Of a DNA stretch of 57,664 nt, positions 1-10,325 are shown one piece after another. The position numbers and the translations under genes were made by a program. Source of the DNA: Gammaproteobacteria bacterium (GTDB lineage: Bacteria; Pseudomonadota; Gammaproteobacteria; GRL18); NCBI GenBank assembly GCA_016744395.1, contig JADGEK010000014.1, positions 8,546 through 66,209 of the forward strand, given 5' to 3'. Every line of letters starts with the position of its first letter. Position 1 is the stretch's first letter. The notes beneath the pieces are model-generated. The model did no database searches and was not told where the DNA came from. It saw only the letters and a program-made list of their open reading frames with translations.

Positions 1-24
1 TGAATACAGGCAAGGGGATTTAAA

Positions 25-3000
25 ATGGCTATCGATAGTTTGACACCAGCAGACATAAGTGCACTGACCACTGCACAGATTGTTGCCCTGAGTACCGCAG
101 ATTTTGCGGGTATGTCAACGGATCAAATTGATGCTTTAAGTGCAACCCAATTTCGTGCAATTGAAACCAGAGATTTAGTCGTTTTAAGTTCATCTCAGCT
201 TGAAGCAGTATCGACGTATAACATAGCCTCTCTTCAGTCTGATCAACTGAGATCTTTAACCGATGGTCAAATTTCAGCCTTATCCAGCGACCAACTGAAT
301 GCTCTTTCAACCACAAGTATTATGGCGTTGCAGAACCGCCAGGTTCGTGCAATAGAAACGGATGATTTAGCATCCTTCTCAGGTTTTCAAGTGGCAGCCT
401 TTACATCATCCCAAACCGCAAGTTTGACGGGAGGGCAAATAGGTGCACTGACCAGTAACCAATTCCAGGCCTTTGAAACGGATGATATTGTTGCTTTGTC
501 AACGGGTCAGGTTCGGTTTTTATCTGCAAGCAATATTGCTGCACTGACAACGAGTCAAATGGCTGCAATGGAAACCGCTGATTTGCGTACATTAAACTCA
601 GATCAAACTGCAGCATTGAGTGTTGAAAGTATCGGAGCGTTGACGGGGTCTCAGGCCGCGGCTTTAACTGGTGCACAAATGCAGCAGTTGACCAGTACGC
701 AATTTAATGCAATGACGACGGACAACATGGCTGCCTTGAGCACAGGGCAGTTGAGATTTATTGAGACAGACGACATTGCCAGTTTATCCACCAAACAAAT
801 TGCTGCTTTAACTTCAACACAAATTGCAGGCCTGAAAGGCACACAAATCGCAGCATTGACATCAGAACAAGTCCGCTCTTTCTCTACGGGTGACATTGTC
901 AGTTTGAATGCAGGGCAAACTGCTTCATTGACTACTGATAATATTGCAGCCTTGAGCACCGCTCAAATGGTGGCCATGGAGATTGAAGACCTAAGGGCAC
1001 TGACATCTGATCAGACCGTGGCACTAACAACACAGAATGTGAATTCGCTGACCAGCGATCAGGCTGCTGCACTGACGGGTGCACAAATACAGCAGTTATC
1101 CAGTGATCAATTAAATGCTTTATCAACGGATAATGTTGCAGCTCTGACAACGGGTCAATTGAGGTTTATTGGGACTGATGATTTTGCTAGTTTGTCGACT
1201 CAACAAGTTGCTGCATTGACGTCTGCACAAGTTGCTGGCCTTACTGGCACACAGGTTGGTGCCTTTACCTCAAATCAAATTCAGGCTCTTTCAACCAATG
1301 ATATTGTCAGCCTTAACACGGGACATCTTAGCTTTCTCAGCACAGACAATATTGCTGCTCTGACAACTGATCAGATGACGGCCATGGAAACGGGTGATCT
1401 GCGTTCTTTGAATTCTGATCAGACTCAGGCACTTACAACTGAGAATGTTAATGCGCTTTCAAGTGATCAAGCCGCCGCTTTGACAGGTGCTCAAATGCAG
1501 CAGTTGACCAGTGATCAACTGAATGCGTTATCAACTGATAACATGGCTGCTCTGACAACGGGGCAATTGAGATTTATTGAAACAGATGATATTGCCAGTC
1601 TGACAACTGGAAACCTTGCTGCTTTGACCTCCGTTCAGATCGCGGGCCTTCGCGGAACTCAGGTGGGTGCATTCACCTCTGATCAATTACAAGCATTATC
1701 GACAGATGATATTGTCAGTCTTAATACGGGCCATTTCAGCTCCTTATCAACTGATAGTATTGCTGCACTGACGTCTGATCAAATGAATGCCATGGAAACG
1801 GCTGACTTGCGTTCTTTGACTTCGGATCAGATTGTTGCTGTTACTACAGAAAATATTAACTCGCTTTCTACTTCGCAGGCAGTTGCTTTGACTGGTGTGC
1901 AAATGCAGCAGCTATCAACTGATCAGTTGAATGCACTTTCAACTGACAATATGGCTGCCTTGACCACAGGACAACTAAGATTCATCCAGTCGGATGACAT
2001 TTCCAGTTTATCAACTGATAATATTGCCGCTTTAACTTCTATCCAGGTTTCAGGACTGACGGGATCTCAAGTAGGGGCGTTGACTTCTGATCAAGTGCAG
2101 GCTTTATCGACAGATGATGTAGTCAGCCTTAATACAGGGCATTTCAGCTTTTTGACAACGGATAATGTTGCAGCTCTGACATCCGATCAAATGAATGCAA
2201 TGGAAACAACTGATTTGCGTTCTTTGAATTCGGATCAAATTGCAGCGGTTAGTACAGAAAATATCAGTGCTCTTTCCAGTGCACAAGCGGTTGCTCTGAC
2301 AGGTGCTCAAATGCAGCAGTTGACCAGTGATCAACTTAATGCATTATCGACAGACAATATGGCGGCCCTGACAACGGGTCAGTTAAGATTTATTGGAACA
2401 GATGACATTGCGAGTTTGTCAACAGACAATATTGCGGCACTGACTTCAACACAAGTCGCAGGCTTGACAGGTACACAGGCAGGAGCTTTAACCTCTGATC
2501 AACTTCAGTCATTTTCAACTGATGATATTGTCAGTTTAAATACAGGCCATTTCAGCTTCTTGACCACTGATAATATTGCAGCACTGACAACGGATCAAAT
2601 GGTTGCGATGGAAGTTGTTGATTTGCGTTCTTTAAGCTCGGATCAAACCGCAGCACTAACAACTGATAATATCAATGCACTTTCCAGTGATCAGGCCGTA
2701 TCATTAACGGGCTCTCAGATGCAGCAGCTCACCAGTGATCAACTGAATGCATTGTCAACCGATAATATGTCGGCACTGACGACAGGCCAGATTAGGTTTA
2801 TTGAAACCGATAATATTTCCAGTTTGTCAACGGATAGCATTGCCGCTCTAACGTCATTACAAACTGCAGGCTTGAGAGGAAATCAGGTAGCAGCTCTGAC
2901 GTCTGATCAAATTCAGGCCTTTGCAACGCAGGATATTGTCGCATTGACGACAGGACAAATACGTTTTGTCTCAACTGATAGCATTGCAGGATTGACTACT

Positions 3001-6000
3001 GATCAGATGGTTGCAATGGAAATTGAAGATTTGCGTACTCTGAATACAGATCAGACGACAGCTCTGAGTACGGACAGTGTAGGTGCTTTAACTTCTGATC
3101 AAAGCCAATCTCTGACCAGTGATCAGTTTACGACTCTGAATACGGATCAGTTGAATGCTTTATCAACGGATAACTTTGCTCTTATTAGTAATGCAAGAAT
3201 ACAAACAATAGACACGGGTAAATTCTCAAGTCTATCCACTGAGCATATTTCTAATTTAACTTCTGATCAGACCGTCAGCTTAACGACGGATCAAATTGGT
3301 TCTTTAAGTACAGACCAAACAGTCTCATTAACCACTGATAATGTGGTTGCTTTAACAACCGATCAAATGCAGTCTGTATCGACTGATAATATTGCGGCAT
3401 TAACTTCAGATCAAATGGTGGCAATGGAAACCAATGACCTGAGAGTCTTGAGTACCGATCAGCTCAGTGCAATAACAACTAATAACATCTCTGTTCTGTC
3501 CTCTGATCAAACTCGTGGTATGAGTGTTGTTCAGATTCAGGCATTAAATACTGATCAGTTCAATGCTTTATCCACAGATAATTTGGTTGCCTTCACAGGT
3601 GATCAATACAGAACAATCCCTACCGATAGTATTGCTGCATTATCAACGGATAGTATTGCAGCATTAACGGATGAACAGGCATTTGCCTTAACCAGTGCTC
3701 AACTTAATGCATTAACAACGGCCCAGGTCGGTGCACTGACTTCCGACTCCGTTCAGGCTTTTGCAGCAATTCAGTTTAGTACACTGTCCAGTGGTCAACT
3801 TAATGCTTTGACAACAGATAATATGGCTTTGCTTTCGGGTGAACAAATTCAGCGTATTGATGATAGTGTGATGGCCAATATCACCACTGATAATATTGCA
3901 GCTTTGACTTCAGACCAAACAGCTAATTTAACTGGTGATCAATTAAGTGCAATGACTTCTAATCAGGTCAGAGCATTTGCTTCAGATGATATTGTTGCTC
4001 TAAGTCTGATACAGATGCGTTCTATGACGACGGACAATTTAGCTGCATTAACATCCGATCAGATGGCTGCAATGGAAACTCAAGACTTGCGAGTCCTGAA
4101 TACAGATCAGCTGGGTGCATTGACAACAAGCAATATAGAGGCCTTAACTTCTGACCAAATTCAGGGGATGAGTTCTACTCAGCTTGCTTCCCTGGATACT
4201 GATCAGGTTAGGGCGATTACCAGTGATAATATTGCTGCCCTATCAGAGTCTCAAGTAGGTGCTATGACTACAGATCAAGTCTCATCGCTGGCATCTGGTC
4301 AGGTGCAGGCTTTGGAGACTGATGATCTTCGTAATCTGGACTCAGCTCAATTTAGTGCTTTAACTCCAGATAATATTGGTGCCTTGACTACCGATCAGGC
4401 CCAGGCAATGACCACAGCTCAGATTGTGTCAATGTCTAGCGATCAATTGAACAGCCTGTCTACAGATAATATGGCTGTATTAACCAGTGAACAGATACAA
4501 GCCATTGAAGTGACTGATTTGGCCAATCTTTCAGATGTCAGAATTGAAGCCATGGGATCTGACCAAATTGCCAGTTTGACCACAGCACAGTTCCAGACTT
4601 TGAATTCTGATCAAATACGTTCCTTGTCAACGGATGAAATTGCAGCCTTGTCATCTGAACAACTTGCAGTCTTAACGACTGATACAATTCAGGGCTTGTT
4701 TAAAACTCAGGTTGCAGCGTTAGGTACTGATGAGATCAGCTCTTTGAGTACCGATCAAACCAGTGCATTAACTCTTGACCATATTAATAGTCTCTCATCA
4801 GACCAAACTGTGGCACTGACGACGGCACAAATAGAAGCTTTATCAAGCGATCAAATCAATGTGATCTCTACGGATAACCTCCAGGTTTTGACGTCAGGCC
4901 AGATTCAGGCCATTGAGACAGATGACATTGCTGGGATGACCACTGATAATGTGACAGCATTGACCTCTGATCAGACATCAAGCTTGACGACTGAACAACT
5001 CAGCTCTTTAAATTCAGATCAGATGCTTACTTTTGCGACGGATGAAATTGCAGCCCTTACAACCGATCAGATGGCTGGTATTACGACTGATAATGTAAGT
5101 ACTTTGACCAGTGATCAGGTTCAAGCGATTGAAACTGAAGATCTTGCAGCTTTAAATACTGATCAAATCGGGGCCATGACGACTGATAATATTAATGTTT
5201 TATCTTCGGATCAGGCAACTGCTTTGACAGGGGCACAAATTGGTTCACTTTCAAGTGATCAACTTAATGCGATAACAACTGATAATCTATCTGCTTTAAC
5301 ATCTGATCAGATTCAGGCTATTGAGACAGATGATCTGGCTGCTTTGACTACAGATAATACGACGGCATTGAACTCTGATCAAACGGCTAGTTTGACCAAT
5401 TCTCAATTAGGTGCCTTAACCTCTGATCAAGTGCAAACCTTTGCCACTGATGAGATTGCTTCATTAACCACTGATCAGATGCCTGCAATGACGACTGATA
5501 ACTTAAATGCATTAAGTAGTGATCAGTTTAGAGCAATTGAAACTGAAGATCTGCAGGCAATGAGTACTGATCAAATTACGTCACTGAGTACAGATAACGT
5601 CTCCTCTTTGACATCCGATCAAAGTACCTCGCTAAGCGGTAGCCAAATTGCTTCTTTATCCAGTGATCAATTAAATTCCATGACCACAGATAATATGTCT
5701 GTCTTAACTTCAGACCAAATTCAGGCCATTGAAGTGGCTGATCTCTCTGCTTTATCAACGGACAACACGACGGCACTGACTTCTGATCAAACTTCTAGTT
5801 TGACCACCGATCAAGTTGGAGCTTTAACAACTGATCAGATTCAAACTTTTGCAACGGATGAAATAGTCGCCTTAAGCACAGAGCAAATGTCAGTGATGAC
5901 AACCGACAATCTTAATGCATTGAACACTGATCAGTTCCAGGCCATTGAAACAGATGATCTGCGAGCATTGGATACGGATCAAATTGGCTCATTGAGCACC

Positions 6001-8319
6001 GATAACATTGCAACTTTGACTTCGGATCAAAGTGTTGCCCTAACGGGGGGGCAAATAGCAGCACTCTCCAGTGATCAGCTCAATTCAATCACCACAGATA
6101 ATATTGAGAAATTAACCACGGATCAGATTCAGTCTATTGAAGTAAGTGATTTAGCGGCACTTTCCACTGATAGCACCGCAGCACTGACTTCAGATCAAAC
6201 CGCAAGTTTGACAACCGATCAGGTGGGTGCGTTAACTTCTGATCAAGTTCAAACATTCTCTACTGATGACATTGTTGCACTGAGTACTAACCAGATCCCC
6301 GCCATGACAACTGATAACATCGGTGCCATGACCAGTGACCAGGTTCAGGCCATTGAAGTGGTTGACTTACAAGCTTTGAATACTGATCAAATTGCAGCCA
6401 TAAGTACCGATGGTATTGCTTCACTGGGTTCAGATCAGGCGGTTGCTTTGAGCGGGGCGCAAATTGCGTCACTCTCTAGTGATCAGTTAAATGCTCTTTC
6501 AACGGACAATGTATCTGAATTAACTTCTGATCAAATTCAGGCAATTGAAACAGATGACCTGGCAGCACTATCAACCGACAGCACAACTGCTCTGAACTCT
6601 GATCAAATTAGCAATTTAACGAATTCACAGTTGGGTTCATTAACTTCTGATCAAATTCAGACGTTTGCTACCGATGAAATTGCGGCTTTGACTACAGGTC
6701 AAATGTCAGGATTGACAACCGATAACTTGAATGCTCTAACCAGTGATCAGGTTCAGGCCATTGAAACTGATGACTTACAAGCTCTGAGTACGGATCAAAC
6801 CAGTTCATTAAATACGGATGGTATTGCTGCACTGACTTCGGATCAAACCGTTTCACTGAGTACGGCTCAAATAACCTCTCTTTCTAGTGATCAACTCAAT
6901 GCTTTGTCAACAGATAATGTCTCTGAACTGACAACGGCTCAGATACAAGCTATTGAAACCGATGATATGGCGTCACTATCGACAGATAGTATTACTGCTT
7001 TGGATTCTGACCAAATTGCAAGCTTAACTAACGCACAGTTAGCAGCCTTGAATTCTGACCAGATTCAAACATTTGCTACTGATGAAATAGCGGCTCTGAC
7101 CACTAGCCAAATGGCAGGTTTGACCACTGACAACCTCAATGCTTTCAGCAGTGATCAGGTTCAGGCGATTGAAACCGAAGATTTACAAGCCTTGACCACA
7201 GATCAGACCAGCTCTATTAATACGGATGGCATTGCCGCTTTGACATCTGAACAAACGGTTTCACTCAGTGCTGGACAGGTCGGCTCGCTCTCCAGTGATC
7301 AACTTAATGCTTTATCAACTGATAATGTATCTGAGTTGACTGGAAATCAAATACAAGCTATTGGAACGGATACAATGGCGGCTCTGTCAACGGATAGTAT
7401 TACAGCTCTATCAGCATCACAAATAGCGACTTTGACAGAATCTCAGGTAGGAGCTTTAACCTCTGACCAGATTCAGACTTTTGCAACGGACGAAATTGCG
7501 GCAATGGGTACTGCTCAAATAGCTGCAATGACGACGGATAATCTCAATGCCCTAAATAGTGATCAAATTCAGTCTATTGAGACAACTGACCTGCAGGCGT
7601 TAAGTAATAGCCAGATCAGTTCTTTAAGTACTGATGCTATCTCATCATTATCAGCGAATCAGGCAACTGCTTTAACAAATGATCAGATTAAATCTCTGAC
7701 CAGTGATCAGTTTAATGCCATGGGTACGGATAATGTTTCCTCACTAACAACTGCACAAATTCAAGCAATTGAAGTGGGGGATTTTTCAGACTTATCAACT
7801 GATAATATTGCTGCATTGACGACTGATCAAACAGCCAGCCTACTCAGTACACAACTTGCGGCATTAGATACTGATCAGATTCAGGCCTTTGGTACAGAAG
7901 ATGTTGTTGCCTTAACCACCACACAAATGCATCATTTGAGTAGTGATAATGTGGCTGCTATGACAACTGACCAAATACAGGCTATGGAAACACAGGATCT
8001 TCGTGAATTAAATGTCAGTCAACTGCAGGCGATAGAAACAGATGACTTGCAGGCAATGACTGCGGGTCAGATTTCAGCAATGACCTATACGCAGGTGGCT
8101 TCACTGTCCTCTGATCAAATCCAGTCAGGTATTGGAACTAGTCAGATTGATGAGTTGACTGAGAATCAAATTGAATCAATGACAACTAGTCAGGTTCAGG
8201 CTTTGACCACTGATCAAATTGTTGCAATGACGAGTGACCAGGAGTTTGCAATGACTTATGCTCAAATAAATGCAATGACAACTGATCAAACGGGTGCATT
8301 TGAAGATCGCACTGTTTAA
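25..8319 (+). CDS. Giant octapeptide-repeat protein (2764 aa)
   Basis: I do not recognise a named family. Nearly the whole protein is a run of octads of the form x-[AS]-[LMF]-x-[TS]-D-[QN]-[IVLMT], for example GALTTDQI, QAIETDDL and NALSTDNM, about 345 in a row. Octads are grouped into a 17-octad higher repeat of 136 residues. It is very rich in Thr, Ser, Asp, Gln, Ala and Leu, very poor in Lys, with no Cys or Trp that I can see, so it is strongly acidic. There is no signal peptide, membrane segment, calcium-binding nonapeptide or sorting motif, so any export would need an N-terminal-signal-independent route. The start is an ATG with a purine-rich AAGGGG 7 nt upstream. The next gene is an OGT-like glycosyltransferase, and every octad offers Ser/Thr, so it could be a glycosylated surface or filament-associated protein. 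That role is inference. Confidence 0.9.
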   Translation: MAIDSLTPADISALTTAQIVALSTADFAGMSTDQIDALSATQFRAIETRDLVVLSSSQLEAVSTYNIASLQSDQLRSLTDGQISALSSDQLNALSTTSIMALQNRQVRAIETDDLASFSGFQVAAFTSSQTASLTGGQIGALTSNQFQAFETDDIVALSTGQVRFLSASNIAALTTSQMAAMETADLRTLNSDQTAALSVESIGALTGSQAAALTGAQMQQLTSTQFNAMTTDNMAALSTGQLRFIETDDIASLSTKQIAALTSTQIAGLKGTQIAALTSEQVRSFSTGDIVSLNAGQTASLTTDNIAALSTAQMVAMEIEDLRALTSDQTVALTTQNVNSLTSDQAAALTGAQIQQLSSDQLNALSTDNVAALTTGQLRFIGTDDFASLSTQQVAALTSAQVAGLTGTQVGAFTSNQIQALSTNDIVSLNTGHLSFLSTDNIAALTTDQMTAMETGDLRSLNSDQTQALTTENVNALSSDQAAALTGAQMQQLTSDQLNALSTDNMAALTTGQLRFIETDDIASLTTGNLAALTSVQIAGLRGTQVGAFTSDQLQALSTDDIVSLNTGHFSSLSTDSIAALTSDQMNAMETADLRSLTSDQIVAVTTENINSLSTSQAVALTGVQMQQLSTDQLNALSTDNMAALTTGQLRFIQSDDISSLSTDNIAALTSIQVSGLTGSQVGALTSDQVQALSTDDVVSLNTGHFSFLTTDNVAALTSDQMNAMETTDLRSLNSDQIAAVSTENISALSSAQAVALTGAQMQQLTSDQLNALSTDNMAALTTGQLRFIGTDDIASLSTDNIAALTSTQVAGLTGTQAGALTSDQLQSFSTDDIVSLNTGHFSFLTTDNIAALTTDQMVAMEVVDLRSLSSDQTAALTTDNINALSSDQAVSLTGSQMQQLTSDQLNALSTDNMSALTTGQIRFIETDNISSLSTDSIAALTSLQTAGLRGNQVAALTSDQIQAFATQDIVALTTGQIRFVSTDSIAGLTTDQMVAMEIEDLRTLNTDQTTALSTDSVGALTSDQSQSLTSDQFTTLNTDQLNALSTDNFALISNARIQTIDTGKFSSLSTEHISNLTSDQTVSLTTDQIGSLSTDQTVSLTTDNVVALTTDQMQSVSTDNIAALTSDQMVAMETNDLRVLSTDQLSAITTNNISVLSSDQTRGMSVVQIQALNTDQFNALSTDNLVAFTGDQYRTIPTDSIAALSTDSIAALTDEQAFALTSAQLNALTTAQVGALTSDSVQAFAAIQFSTLSSGQLNALTTDNMALLSGEQIQRIDDSVMANITTDNIAALTSDQTANLTGDQLSAMTSNQVRAFASDDIVALSLIQMRSMTTDNLAALTSDQMAAMETQDLRVLNTDQLGALTTSNIEALTSDQIQGMSSTQLASLDTDQVRAITSDNIAALSESQVGAMTTDQVSSLASGQVQALETDDLRNLDSAQFSALTPDNIGALTTDQAQAMTTAQIVSMSSDQLNSLSTDNMAVLTSEQIQAIEVTDLANLSDVRIEAMGSDQIASLTTAQFQTLNSDQIRSLSTDEIAALSSEQLAVLTTDTIQGLFKTQVAALGTDEISSLSTDQTSALTLDHINSLSSDQTVALTTAQIEALSSDQINVISTDNLQVLTSGQIQAIETDDIAGMTTDNVTALTSDQTSSLTTEQLSSLNSDQMLTFATDEIAALTTDQMAGITTDNVSTLTSDQVQAIETEDLAALNTDQIGAMTTDNINVLSSDQATALTGAQIGSLSSDQLNAITTDNLSALTSDQIQAIETDDLAALTTDNTTALNSDQTASLTNSQLGALTSDQVQTFATDEIASLTTDQMPAMTTDNLNALSSDQFRAIETEDLQAMSTDQITSLSTDNVSSLTSDQSTSLSGSQIASLSSDQLNSMTTDNMSVLTSDQIQAIEVADLSALSTDNTTALTSDQTSSLTTDQVGALTTDQIQTFATDEIVALSTEQMSVMTTDNLNALNTDQFQAIETDDLRALDTDQIGSLSTDNIATLTSDQSVALTGGQIAALSSDQLNSITTDNIEKLTTDQIQSIEVSDLAALSTDSTAALTSDQTASLTTDQVGALTSDQVQTFSTDDIVALSTNQIPAMTTDNIGAMTSDQVQAIEVVDLQALNTDQIAAISTDGIASLGSDQAVALSGAQIASLSSDQLNALSTDNVSELTSDQIQAIETDDLAALSTDSTTALNSDQISNLTNSQLGSLTSDQIQTFATDEIAALTTGQMSGLTTDNLNALTSDQVQAIETDDLQALSTDQTSSLNTDGIAALTSDQTVSLSTAQITSLSSDQLNALSTDNVSELTTAQIQAIETDDMASLSTDSITALDSDQIASLTNAQLAALNSDQIQTFATDEIAALTTSQMAGLTTDNLNAFSSDQVQAIETEDLQALTTDQTSSINTDGIAALTSEQTVSLSAGQVGSLSSDQLNALSTDNVSELTGNQIQAIGTDTMAALSTDSITALSASQIATLTESQVGALTSDQIQTFATDEIAAMGTAQIAAMTTDNLNALNSDQIQSIETTDLQALSNSQISSLSTDAISSLSANQATALTNDQIKSLTSDQFNAMGTDNVSSLTTAQIQAIEVGDFSDLSTDNIAALTTDQTASLLSTQLAALDTDQIQAFGTEDVVALTTTQMHHLSSDNVAAMTTDQIQAMETQDLRELNVSQLQAIETDDLQAMTAGQISAMTYTQVASLSSDQIQSGIGTSQIDELTENQIESMTTSQVQALTTDQIVAMTSDQEFAMTYAQINAMTTDQTGAFEDRTV
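73..3744 (+). repeat. First 408-bp tandem super-repeat array
   Basis: An anchor codon triplet for the D-[DN]-[IV] motif recurs at 73, 481, 889, 1297, 1705, 2113, 2521, 2929 and 3337, each step exactly 408 bp (17 octads of 24 bp). The A-[MI]-E-x-x-D-L octad falls four octads after the anchor in each unit, which confirms the register. The units are diverged but not scrambled, and no spacing slip occurs over nine units. Confidence 0.9.
5041..8112 (+). repeat. Second 408-bp tandem super-repeat array
   Basis: The F-[AS]-T-D-[ED]-[IV] anchor recurs at 5041, 5449, 5857, 6265, 6673, 7081, 7489 and 7897, again at exact 408-bp steps. Each complete unit has an A-I-E-x-x-D-L octad at positions 4 and 12. 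The lattice ends inside the last unit, where an extra residue breaks the octad phase near 8129. The anchor offset from the first array is 1704 bp, that is four units plus three octads. The two arrays are therefore separated by a slipped middle segment (3745-5040). Confidence 0.88.
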
Positions 8320-8335
8320 CATGAATGAGTGGTAA

Positions 8336-8364
8336 TTTCAGGTTAGGTATTATCTAACCTGAAA
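8336..8364 (+). terminator. Hairpin after the giant repeat gene
   Basis: A perfect 11-bp inverted repeat has arms TTTCAGGTTAG and CTAACCTGAAA around a 7-nt loop, 16 nt after the giant gene stop. No T-run follows, so it is a weak intrinsic terminator or an mRNA 3'-end stabiliser. It separates the giant gene from the glycosyltransferase operon. Confidence 0.5.
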
Positions 8365-8472
8365 ATGTCTCAATATGTCCCACCATACGCTCTTTTCCTA
8401 TTGAATTTATGTGCTATAGTTTAGATTGAAACTTTAACGTGAATATCATAAATTCAAAAGAAGGAATTGATA

Positions 8473-10290
8473 TTGTCAATTGAAACTGATTTTACTCTAG
8501 CCATTCAAAAAGCATGGCAGGGAACTCTGGAACATACTCAATTACTTTCCTGTGCTGGGGAACTAGAAGCAAAGGGGCAAATTTCTCTCTCAATAGTACT
8601 TTATCAAACCTGGTTAAAACGAAATCAGACTGCTTTTAACCATGTTGCCTGGTTTAACCTTGGAGCCAGCCTTTTTAAAGTCAACGATCTGGATGGTACC
8701 AAAGAGGCCTATCTTCAGGCAATCCAACTGGATCCTGAATTTATTCAACCTCGATTTAATCTTGGAATGACTTATGAACGTCTTGGGATGATAGACGATG
8801 CCATTCGGGAATGGCGCTGGATTGATGATAATATATTTCCTAATCAACTAGAAAAACGTTCAATGTTATTATTGGCATTGAATAATTTGGGGCGTCTTCT
8901 GGAAACTTATGATAAACGTTACCATAGTGCTTTAGGCTATATGACCAAAAGCCTGATGCTTGAACCTAATCAACCAGATGTGCTTCATCATTGGGTGTTT
9001 CTGCGTGCAAAACACTGCGTTTGGCCAGTCTATGAAGCCTTTTCTGATGTCAATATCGAGCTCCTGCGTCAATCAACCTCAGCACTTGCAATGATTAGTT
9101 TGTCAGATGATCCGCAAATGCAGCTTACTGCTGCCTATCATTATGTCGAGAATAAGGTGCTTAACAATGTGCCTGCTTTGGCCCAACCCAGTGCTTACGG
9201 CCATAAAAAAATTCGTATCGGTTATTGTTCATCGGATTTTTGTTTACATCCGGTGGCGATGCTAACCGTTGAACTGTTTGAACTGCATAACCGGGATGAT
9301 TTTGAAATTTATGGCTACTGCTGGACAAATCAAGGAGACTCTGCTCTTCGTCAGCGTGTTATAAAAGGAATGGATCACTTTGAAACGATTCTTCATTTAA
9401 GTGATGAAGCCACAGCCAGCTTAATTCGCGAACATGAAATTGACGTTCTTATTGATTTACATGGACAAACATTAGGGGCACGTCCTAATATGTTGGCTTA
9501 TCGACCAGCACCCATTCAAATTACCTATCTTGGGCTGCCTGCAACAACAGGCTTGCCTTCAATTGACTATGTTATTGCCGATGAGTTTTTAGTCCCAGAA
9601 GAATACGCTCAATTTTATTCAGAAAAAATGATTTATATGCCAGATGTATATCAAGTCAGTGACCGACAACGAAAGCACGGCCCGATTCCAGTTCGAGAAC
9701 AGTGTCAGTTGCCTCAGGATGCTTTTGTTTTTTGTTCGTTTAATAATAATTATAAGTATACACCTGAAGTCTTTGCAAGCTGGATGAACATATTAAAAAG
9801 GGTGCCGGGTAGTGTGCTTTGGCTTTTAGCAGATAATCCCTGGTCAGAAATTAACTTAAAAAATACTGTTAAGCAGAGTGGAATAGATCCACAACGTATC
9901 ATCTTTGCTCCCAGAGTTTCCCCAGAAGATTATTTGGCCCGTTTTGCAACGGCCGATCTCTTTCTGGATACTTTTCCATTTAATGCTGGAACCACTGCTA
10001 ATGATGTTTTATGGATGGGCTTGCCTATTTTAACAATGACTGGCAAGTCATTTGCTTCACGTATGGCGGGAGCCTTGTTAACCTCTGCAGATTTGCCAGA
10101 ATTGATTACCTATAATTTACAGGACTATGAAAATATGGCTGTAACACTGGCACAAGATTCAAGTCGCTATCAATTGCTGAGAAAAAAGGTGCAAGAGGTT
10201 CGTTTGAATGGTGTTCTCTTCGATACACCTCGATTTGTTAAAAACCTCGAAGAGCGTTTATCAACTTTGGTTGCAGATCTCAGCAGATAA
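8473..10290 (+). CDS. TPR / O-GlcNAc-transferase-like protein (GT41)
   Basis: This is a soluble cytoplasmic glycosyltransferase of the OGT/SPINDLY type. Residues about 55-175 form TPR helices (NLGASLFKVNDLDGTKEAY, then NLGMTYERLGMIDDAI). The C-terminal catalytic half starts near 'IRIGYCSSDFCLHPVAML' and contains 'ILKRVPGSVLWLL', 'FLDTFPFNAGTTAN' and 'GKSFASRMAGALL', the typical UDP-sugar-binding GT-B signatures. The family transfers a sugar from a nucleotide donor to Ser/Thr of proteins. No ATG is available at the N-terminus. I chose the TTG at 8473 because AAGGA at 8461-8465 lies 7 nt upstream; an in-frame TTG at 8467 is too close to it. Candidate acceptors nearby are the giant Ser/Thr repeat protein and flagellin. 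Acceptor and donor are not shown by sequence. Confidence 0.9.
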   Translation: MSIETDFTLAIQKAWQGTLEHTQLLSCAGELEAKGQISLSIVLYQTWLKRNQTAFNHVAWFNLGASLFKVNDLDGTKEAYLQAIQLDPEFIQPRFNLGMTYERLGMIDDAIREWRWIDDNIFPNQLEKRSMLLLALNNLGRLLETYDKRYHSALGYMTKSLMLEPNQPDVLHHWVFLRAKHCVWPVYEAFSDVNIELLRQSTSALAMISLSDDPQMQLTAAYHYVENKVLNNVPALAQPSAYGHKKIRIGYCSSDFCLHPVAMLTVELFELHNRDDFEIYGYCWTNQGDSALRQRVIKGMDHFETILHLSDEATASLIREHEIDVLIDLHGQTLGARPNMLAYRPAPIQITYLGLPATTGLPSIDYVIADEFLVPEEYAQFYSEKMIYMPDVYQVSDRQRKHGPIPVREQCQLPQDAFVFCSFNNNYKYTPEVFASWMNILKRVPGSVLWLLADNPWSEINLKNTVKQSGIDPQRIIFAPRVSPEDYLARFATADLFLDTFPFNAGTTANDVLWMGLPILTMTGKSFASRMAGALLTSADLPELITYNLQDYENMAVTLAQDSSRYQLLRKKVQEVRLNGVLFDTPRFVKNLEERLSTLVADLSR

Positions 10291-10325
10291 CATTATGATT
10301 CTGATAATTAGGAGATTATAAGAGT

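Noticed and set aside
29-1150. Several minus-strand open frames inside the giant repeat gene
   Set aside because: They are frame shadows created by the repeated, stop-poor sequence; no ribosome sites and no recognisable proteins.
25-8319. Possible CRISPR-like or tandem-spacer array because of the regular 24/408-bp periods
   Set aside because: The repeats are in one open reading frame with codon-phase conservation and no unique spacers, so it is a protein repeat.
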